Below are positions 59,759-64,000 of a stretch of DNA of 64,000 nt, in pieces (within the stretch, counting starts at the first letter, position 1; each line of letters opens with the position of its first letter). Made by a program: the position numbers and the translations under genes. The DNA lies in assembly GCA_040902105.1 (NCBI GenBank), contig JBBDXW010000001.1, positions 1-64,000 on the forward strand, read 5' to 3'. The stretch comes from IDS-8 sp040902105. Lineage in GTDB: Bacteria > Pseudomonadota > Gammaproteobacteria > Steroidobacterales > Woeseiaceae. The notes beneath the pieces were generated by a model. It ran no database searches. It was not told where the DNA came from and saw nothing but the letters and a program-made list of their open reading frames with translations.

Positions 59759-60819
59759 CCGTCAGGGACCTGCAGAACTCTTTTTCCGCGTGGCGAGACG
59801 ACGGAATGTCGCTGGTTCTCGCCAGCGTCTTTGAGACGGAAGGTTCGACCTACAGCAAAGCGGGAGCCCGGATGCTGATAGCAAGCGACGGGACATTTCA
59901 GGGGATGTTGTCCGGCGGTTGTCTCGAAGGCGACCTCGCCCAGCGTGCCATGTCGGTGCTGGCGTCCAACACGTCGCAGTGCGTCACCTACGATCTCGGC
60001 CAGAACGATGAAGAACTGTGGGGACTGGGTGTCGGCTGCGACGGGCTGATGCGCATATTCCTGCAGCCGCTACGGCCTGATAGCGACTATCAGCCGTTCA
60101 CGGCGATCTCTGAGGTGTTCGCCGGGGACCACGCCGGCGTTGCCGCGACGGTGCTGGAGTCCGAACATCAGGCGCTTGTACCCGGCGCAACGCAGGTGCT
60201 CAGTGACGGAAATACGGTGTCTTTCGGTGTTCCCGACGAGTGCCGCGAGGTACTGTCCGTCGCATCGACGGCGGCTGCCGCGGAGAAAAAATCGTACACG
60301 CGAGTGTTCAATGTCGACGGTTGTGCGGTCAAAGTGCTAATCGCTCGTTTGCTGCCGCCGCCCCGAATTCTGATTCTCGGCGCCGGCCTCGATGCGGAAC
60401 CGGTGCTGCGGCTGGCAACGGAGCTGGGCTGGCGGGCTACCATCCAGGACCATCGACCCGCCTACATTGAACGCGGCCATTTCGCGCCGGCCGAGCAGGT
60501 CCTGTGCGTACCGGCCGAAAGCCTGGCCGCGCAGGTGGTGCTGAATCGCTACGATGCCGCGATCGTGATGAGCCATCATCTCGCCACCGATCGAAAGTAT
60601 CTCGAGCTTCTCGCGGACTCGCCGATCCCCTATGTCGGTCTGCTCGGCCCCAGGGACCGGCGCAGACGGCTGCTGGAAGATCTGGGTGCCGCGGGCCGGC
60701 GCCTCGAACACCGCTTACACGGCCCGGCAGGCTTCGATATCGGCGCAGACGGACCGGCGTCTATCGCCCTGTCCATACTGGCGGAGATGCACGCCGAGCT
60801 TAAGACGGATCCTCGTTAG
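59755..60819 (+). CDS. coxF: XdhC/CoxF-family molybdenum-cofactor maturation protein
   Basis: A 354-residue XdhC-CoxI family protein. The N-terminal EGSTYSKAGARMLIASDG and LSGGCLEGDLAQRA and a C-terminal Rossmann part (ILILGAGLDAEPVLRLATEL, YVGLLGPRDRR) are typical. Such proteins bind Mo cofactor, add the terminal sulfido ligand and insert it in xanthine-dehydrogenase-type enzymes. TTG start overlapping the upstream TGA. It is last of the cox-like operon and converges with the next gene. Confidence 0.9.
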   Translation: MTVRDLQNSFSAWRDDGMSLVLASVFETEGSTYSKAGARMLIASDGTFQGMLSGGCLEGDLAQRAMSVLASNTSQCVTYDLGQNDEELWGLGVGCDGLMRIFLQPLRPDSDYQPFTAISEVFAGDHAGVAATVLESEHQALVPGATQVLSDGNTVSFGVPDECREVLSVASTAAAAEKKSYTRVFNVDGCAVKVLIARLLPPPRILILGAGLDAEPVLRLATELGWRATIQDHRPAYIERGHFAPAEQVLCVPAESLAAQVVLNRYDAAIVMSHHLATDRKYLELLADSPIPYVGLLGPRDRRRRLLEDLGAAGRRLEHRLHGPAGFDIGADGPASIALSILAEMHAELKTDPR

Positions 60820-60833
60820 CCTGGGGGCCGAGG

Positions 60834-63743
60834 CTACTCCAGGCTGAACATCAGGCGAACGGCGACGCGTTTTTCCACCGGTACGCCATTTTCGACGTTC
60901 GGCTCGAATCGCCATTGCTGCACCGCCTCGGTGGCGGCACCGTTAAAGACGTCTCCCGGACTGGAATCCAGAATGCCGACGTCGACCACATTGCCGCCAC
61001 GGCTCACGGTAAAACTCACGTCTACCCAGCCCGTGATGTTGCGACGCAGCGCCGAGCGCGGATAGGTCGGCGCGACATAATTCGATCTCTTGAGCGTGCT
61101 GATTGCGACGTAAGCGGACGGATCGGCGCCGGAGTCTGCGCTGACATCGCTGCTGTTCGCCTCGACGGCCAGGTTCTCGCTGGAATCCCGCACGAAATTC
61201 TCTGCCGCCGGATCTGCGGCCACCGCAGTGCCGTCCGGAGTGTAGCCAAGGCTTGCCCCGGCTGCGCGGTTCGCGGTCAGCTCTTCCTGCGAGTCCTGCG
61301 TCTGCGCGGGGTCGGTCGAGGACGCAACATCTGTTCCGCTCTCGCCACCGGGCGCAGCCTGCGCGTCGGCCGAGCCTGAATCGCCGGCCTCCGCGAGGGC
61401 CGCTTCGCGCTCGAGCTCAGCCCGACGTTCGGCTTCGGCCACGGCGGCGGCTTCCCGTTCGGCCTTTGCGGCGTTCAGTGCCTCCATTGAGGCGCTCAGA
61501 TCGGCGCTTTGCGGATCGAGTGCGTTTGCGTCCAGCAGGAATCGCTCGGCTTCGTCCAGTTGCCCCGTGTCGATGGCCTCGCGGGCGCGTAACACGAGTT
61601 TGCTGGCGACAATCGTAAGGCCCTGCCGCGCCATCGTGTTTCCGGGATCGTTGCTCAGCGCCAGTTCGTAATAATAACGGGCGTTGTCGTTCGACGGAGA
61701 CGTCAGGGCGTTTTGCTCCACACGCTGATTCGCCAGAGCAATCACTTCACCGACACGCTGCTGGCTGCGCGCGGTTGAGAGTTCCTCGACCAGCAGGGCG
61801 ATTTCCGGAGTACCGGCGCCGCCAGCTGCCTCGGCGTTGCCCAATGCCGTCGCGGCATCTTCAAAGCGCCGTTCGCGTATGGCGACGCGCGCTTGGTCGA
61901 GGCTTATCCGCAGCTGCAGCTGAGCCAACTGGGCGTCCAGGAACGCGAGCCGGGGGTTGGCCGGATCGGCAAGACGAACCAGGCGCAGGGTTTGCGCAGC
62001 GTCGGCGGTCCGCTGCTCCAGCAGGGCGGATTCCACGAGTGCAATCGCAGTGACCAGGACCTGCTCGAGTTCAGTGACGATGGCCTCTTCTTCCGGGGCA
62101 ATCTCTCTCGCCGCAATGTACAACTCGATCGCGTTGCTGCCGGGCGGTATGACGATTTCGCCGGCGTCGCGCGCACGGCGTGCTTCATCGAGCAATTGCT
62201 GATAGGCGGGTACCGGGACGCCTGATTGTGGCGCGCCCTGGCCGCCTGCGTCCGGGATGTCGGCTTCGACCACCGACGGCGAGGAAAGCGCGGCCGGCGG
62301 GTCGGCCTGCCGGTTGCTCGCCGTGTCGGGTTTGGTGGAATCCGCAAATCCCAGCCACCACACGAGTGCAGCGACGATGGCACACACGCCGCCACCGATG
62401 CTTAAGAATTTCGGCTTGAATATCGTCGGCGGACCGCCGGCTGCGGTGGAAGGGTCTCCGGCCGCAGTTTTCGCATCCTCGGCCGTCGCGGATCCGCCCA
62501 AGGTCTTGCCGACGGTGGCGGCAATTCCGGTCATCGTTCTTGTAAATCTGCCGCTGTCGCCGAATGCCGCATCAAGATCGTCGTGCGACCGTTTGTGTAA
62601 ACTACTATCCGGGCCGATGGTCGTGCTTTTCTTCGCGTTGTCGACCGTCGACGGAGCAGCAGGCCTTGGCCCGGCTTTGGCTGCCGTCTCCGGAGGGGGC
62701 GGCGTTGCGCTGACTTTCGGCGTAATCCTTGCGACCTTCGTGGCCTTGGGCGGTTTACGGTCGTCCTTCGGCGGCGGCGTGTCGATGCGCGGCTTGCCTT
62801 TGAATGCAGAATCCCCCGCCTCGAGGTGGTGCTTGACGGAGGCTTCGATCGCGAGACGGGCGCGACCGGGCGAGACGGGTTTCAGCAGGAACCGGTATAC
62901 CTGCCCGCGATTGATGAGATCCATGAGCAATTCACCGTCGTCGCGGCGTCCCGCTACGACCGCGATCAGCCGCGGTGAATCCTTGCGCAGGCTCTCCATG
63001 ATCACTTCGATGTTGGAACCGACCATGGCGGCGTCGGTAACCAGAACACCGACTTTGTGGTTGCGGACAATGGTCTCCGCCTGTGCCGGCGTATTCGCGT
63101 GATGCACAGCGTGCGATTCATACGACGAATCCCGGATCGTTTCGAGGAAATCCTCGTCCTTGGTCAGCACCAGCACGTCGATGTCACGACCACCCGCATG
63201 GGCCGAGATGTGTACCTGGCGTGCCTTCAGTATCGGCAACCTGCCCGTGCCGTCGCTGATGATAGAGGAGCCGTTCTCCGACGTTTCCATGACGATGTGT
63301 TCGCCGACCGGTTCGTCGACATTCGCCGCAAGGTCGTTTGCGGACTCTGAAATCGTCAGCATCCTTACGCGTTTGGTCGCAGTATCAATAAGGTTTTGCA
63401 GTGCGTCCGGGGTAATTGCACCGCGGACGATCTGGAACACCTCCTTGTCGCCGACCAGTGCTTCGAGGCCGTCTTCCGGATCGCTGCCCGCCAACAGAAT
63501 TCCGATCGTGTCCGGCGAGCGCTTCTTGGCTTCGCGCAAAGCCTCGAGGCCGCTCATACCGGGCAGGTCCTGAGCCGAGACGATAACGTGGATCGGCGTC
63601 GCGCCCAGTGTATTCAATGCTTCCGTGCCAGTGGTGGCCAGGTGCACGGCGTAGCGATCGCCGAACCCGGCGCTCAGCGTATCCAGCGTGCTCTGTTGAC
63701 TGTGCAGCAACAGGACCTGGGTCTTAAAATGCTCCAGTGCCAC
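60834..63743 (-). CDS. Multidomain protein: two receiver-like domains, membrane helix, TPR-like region, TonB C-terminus
   Basis: A 969-residue protein with GTG start and AGGAGG six bases upstream. Residues 8-128 resemble a response-regulator receiver, but the phosphoacceptor position is Ala57 (SAQDLPGMSG), so it is a pseudo-receiver. Residues 188-312 are a second receiver-like domain that keeps an acidic cluster (Asp196/Glu197/Asp198), Asp237 (LVTDAAM) and Lys288 (LLKPVSP). Then a Pro/Ala/Lys linker (about 320-445), one transmembrane helix (about 447-466), helical TPR-like repeats (about 510-745), an Ala/Glu-rich coiled segment (755-790) and a TonB C-terminal domain (883-969: YPRSALRRNITGWVDVSF, GWVDVSFTVSRGG, AVQQWRFEP). 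The topology would place receivers inside and TonB outside the inner membrane. No ExbB/ExbD genes are nearby. Confidence 0.85.
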   Translation of the reverse strand: MALEHFKTQVLLLHSQQSTLDTLSAGFGDRYAVHLATTGTEALNTLGATPIHVIVSAQDLPGMSGLEALREAKKRSPDTIGILLAGSDPEDGLEALVGDKEVFQIVRGAITPDALQNLIDTATKRVRMLTISESANDLAANVDEPVGEHIVMETSENGSSIISDGTGRLPILKARQVHISAHAGGRDIDVLVLTKDEDFLETIRDSSYESHAVHHANTPAQAETIVRNHKVGVLVTDAAMVGSNIEVIMESLRKDSPRLIAVVAGRRDDGELLMDLINRGQVYRFLLKPVSPGRARLAIEASVKHHLEAGDSAFKGKPRIDTPPPKDDRKPPKATKVARITPKVSATPPPPETAAKAGPRPAAPSTVDNAKKSTTIGPDSSLHKRSHDDLDAAFGDSGRFTRTMTGIAATVGKTLGGSATAEDAKTAAGDPSTAAGGPPTIFKPKFLSIGGGVCAIVAALVWWLGFADSTKPDTASNRQADPPAALSSPSVVEADIPDAGGQGAPQSGVPVPAYQQLLDEARRARDAGEIVIPPGSNAIELYIAAREIAPEEEAIVTELEQVLVTAIALVESALLEQRTADAAQTLRLVRLADPANPRLAFLDAQLAQLQLRISLDQARVAIRERRFEDAATALGNAEAAGGAGTPEIALLVEELSTARSQQRVGEVIALANQRVEQNALTSPSNDNARYYYELALSNDPGNTMARQGLTIVASKLVLRAREAIDTGQLDEAERFLLDANALDPQSADLSASMEALNAAKAEREAAAVAEAERRAELEREAALAEAGDSGSADAQAAPGGESGTDVASSTDPAQTQDSQEELTANRAAGASLGYTPDGTAVAADPAAENFVRDSSENLAVEANSSDVSADSGADPSAYVAISTLKRSNYVAPTYPRSALRRNITGWVDVSFTVSRGGNVVDVGILDSSPGDVFNGAATEAVQQWRFEPNVENGVPVEKRVAVRLMFSLE

Positions 63744-64000
63744 GTGTTTCCTCCTGGCGGCATATCAATGATCGGCTTGCAGCCGCGGGCCCGGTGAGTA
63801 TAGCCCCGACCAGAATGTGATATGTCGCCGCCGCCCGACAAGATGCTGAATTTGTGACGGGATGCACAGTCGGAATGCAGTTGGCGTCACGTTACGGCCG
63901 CTGGTTGTGCCAATGCGGAGTATAGGCGGGAGCGCGCGGCTTCGAAAACAATTTCTGGGGGGCGCAGCGGGCCGTGGGTACCCGCATTGACCTGTATGCC
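63744..64000. other. No gene recognised
   Basis: The last 257 bases lie upstream of the minus-strand TonB-type gene and presumably hold its promoter. I see no convincing promoter, palindrome or open frame there. Confidence 0.4.

Noticed and set aside
1..64000. tRNA, rRNA, riboswitch or phage genes
   Set aside because: I read for these and found no convincing cloverleaf, rRNA segment, known riboswitch pattern or phage structural gene. A computed scan could still find a weak one.

Overview
The window is 64 kb of high-GC DNA from a draft assembly (one 10-N gap at 51770-51779). Gene content suggests a gammaproteobacterium: UspE-like tandem Usp protein, long-form QueF, a TetR/HlyD/ABC efflux set like E. 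coli ybiH-ybhGFSR, PuuR/PuuA-D, SpuC, PotFGHI and a MetF-type reductase. A marine or sediment lineage of the Woeseia/Steroidobacter kind would fit, but that is a guess from style and not shown by the sequence. No rRNA, tRNA, CRISPR array, prophage or intact transposase was seen.

Layout. 1-9.2 kb: housekeeping and stress genes (S-formylglutathione hydrolase, TauE-type exporter, UspE, drug-efflux operon with its TetR repressor and operators, GTP cyclohydrolase II, QueF, DedA). 9.3-15.1 kb: TPR lipoprotein, EVE protein, PhoU-like/Pit phosphate pair, Spinster-type MFS. 15.3-18.7 kb (minus strand): PuuA-like glutamine synthetase, enoyl-CoA hydratase, Rieske oxygenase. 19-26.3 kb: FAD oxidoreductase, HTH regulator, metallo-beta-lactamase-fold protein, M13 peptidase, decayed GNAT gene, IclR regulator. 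26.4-36.1 kb (minus strand): aldehyde dehydrogenase, ADP-forming CoA ligase, GcvT-like protein, two paralogous FAD oxidoreductases, class III aminotransferase. 36.3-42.3 kb: BetI-like TetR, acyl-CoA dehydrogenase, complete PotFGHI-type polyamine ABC transporter. 42.6-54.4 kb: maleylacetoacetate isomerase, exported methyltransferase-like protein, PuuD, PuuA, SpuC, agmatinase, PuuR, PuuB, omega-aminotransferase, methylmalonate-semialdehyde dehydrogenase. 54.7-60.8 kb: MetF-like reductase and a cox/xdh-type operon (CoxG, S, M, D, E, F) lacking the molybdenum large subunit. 60.8-63.7 kb: a 969-residue protein joining two receiver-like domains to a periplasmic TPR/TonB end.

How it fits together. 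The centre is a polyamine and amine catabolic island. PotFGHI imports polyamine; agmatinase makes putrescine; PuuA, PuuB, PuuC-like ALDH and PuuD convert putrescine through gamma-glutamyl intermediates to GABA, or SpuC transaminates it; PuuR with three candidate operators regulates. Beta-alanine/omega-aminotransferase and MmsA handle downstream semialdehydes. The GcvT-like protein next to two FAD oxidoreductases, plus a MetF-like reductase and S-formylglutathione hydrolase elsewhere, suggests oxidative removal of N-linked one-carbon groups (inference).

The most unusual non-coding feature is a series of long intergenic palindromes. One family (fragment at 1, copies at 15150, 30102, 46559, 49282) has conserved ends and a conserved ~53-base loop, but its ~33-base stem differs in sequence between copies while remaining almost perfectly self-complementary within each. 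Two other families end in CTAG with long inverted termini (11037 and 18770; 54451).
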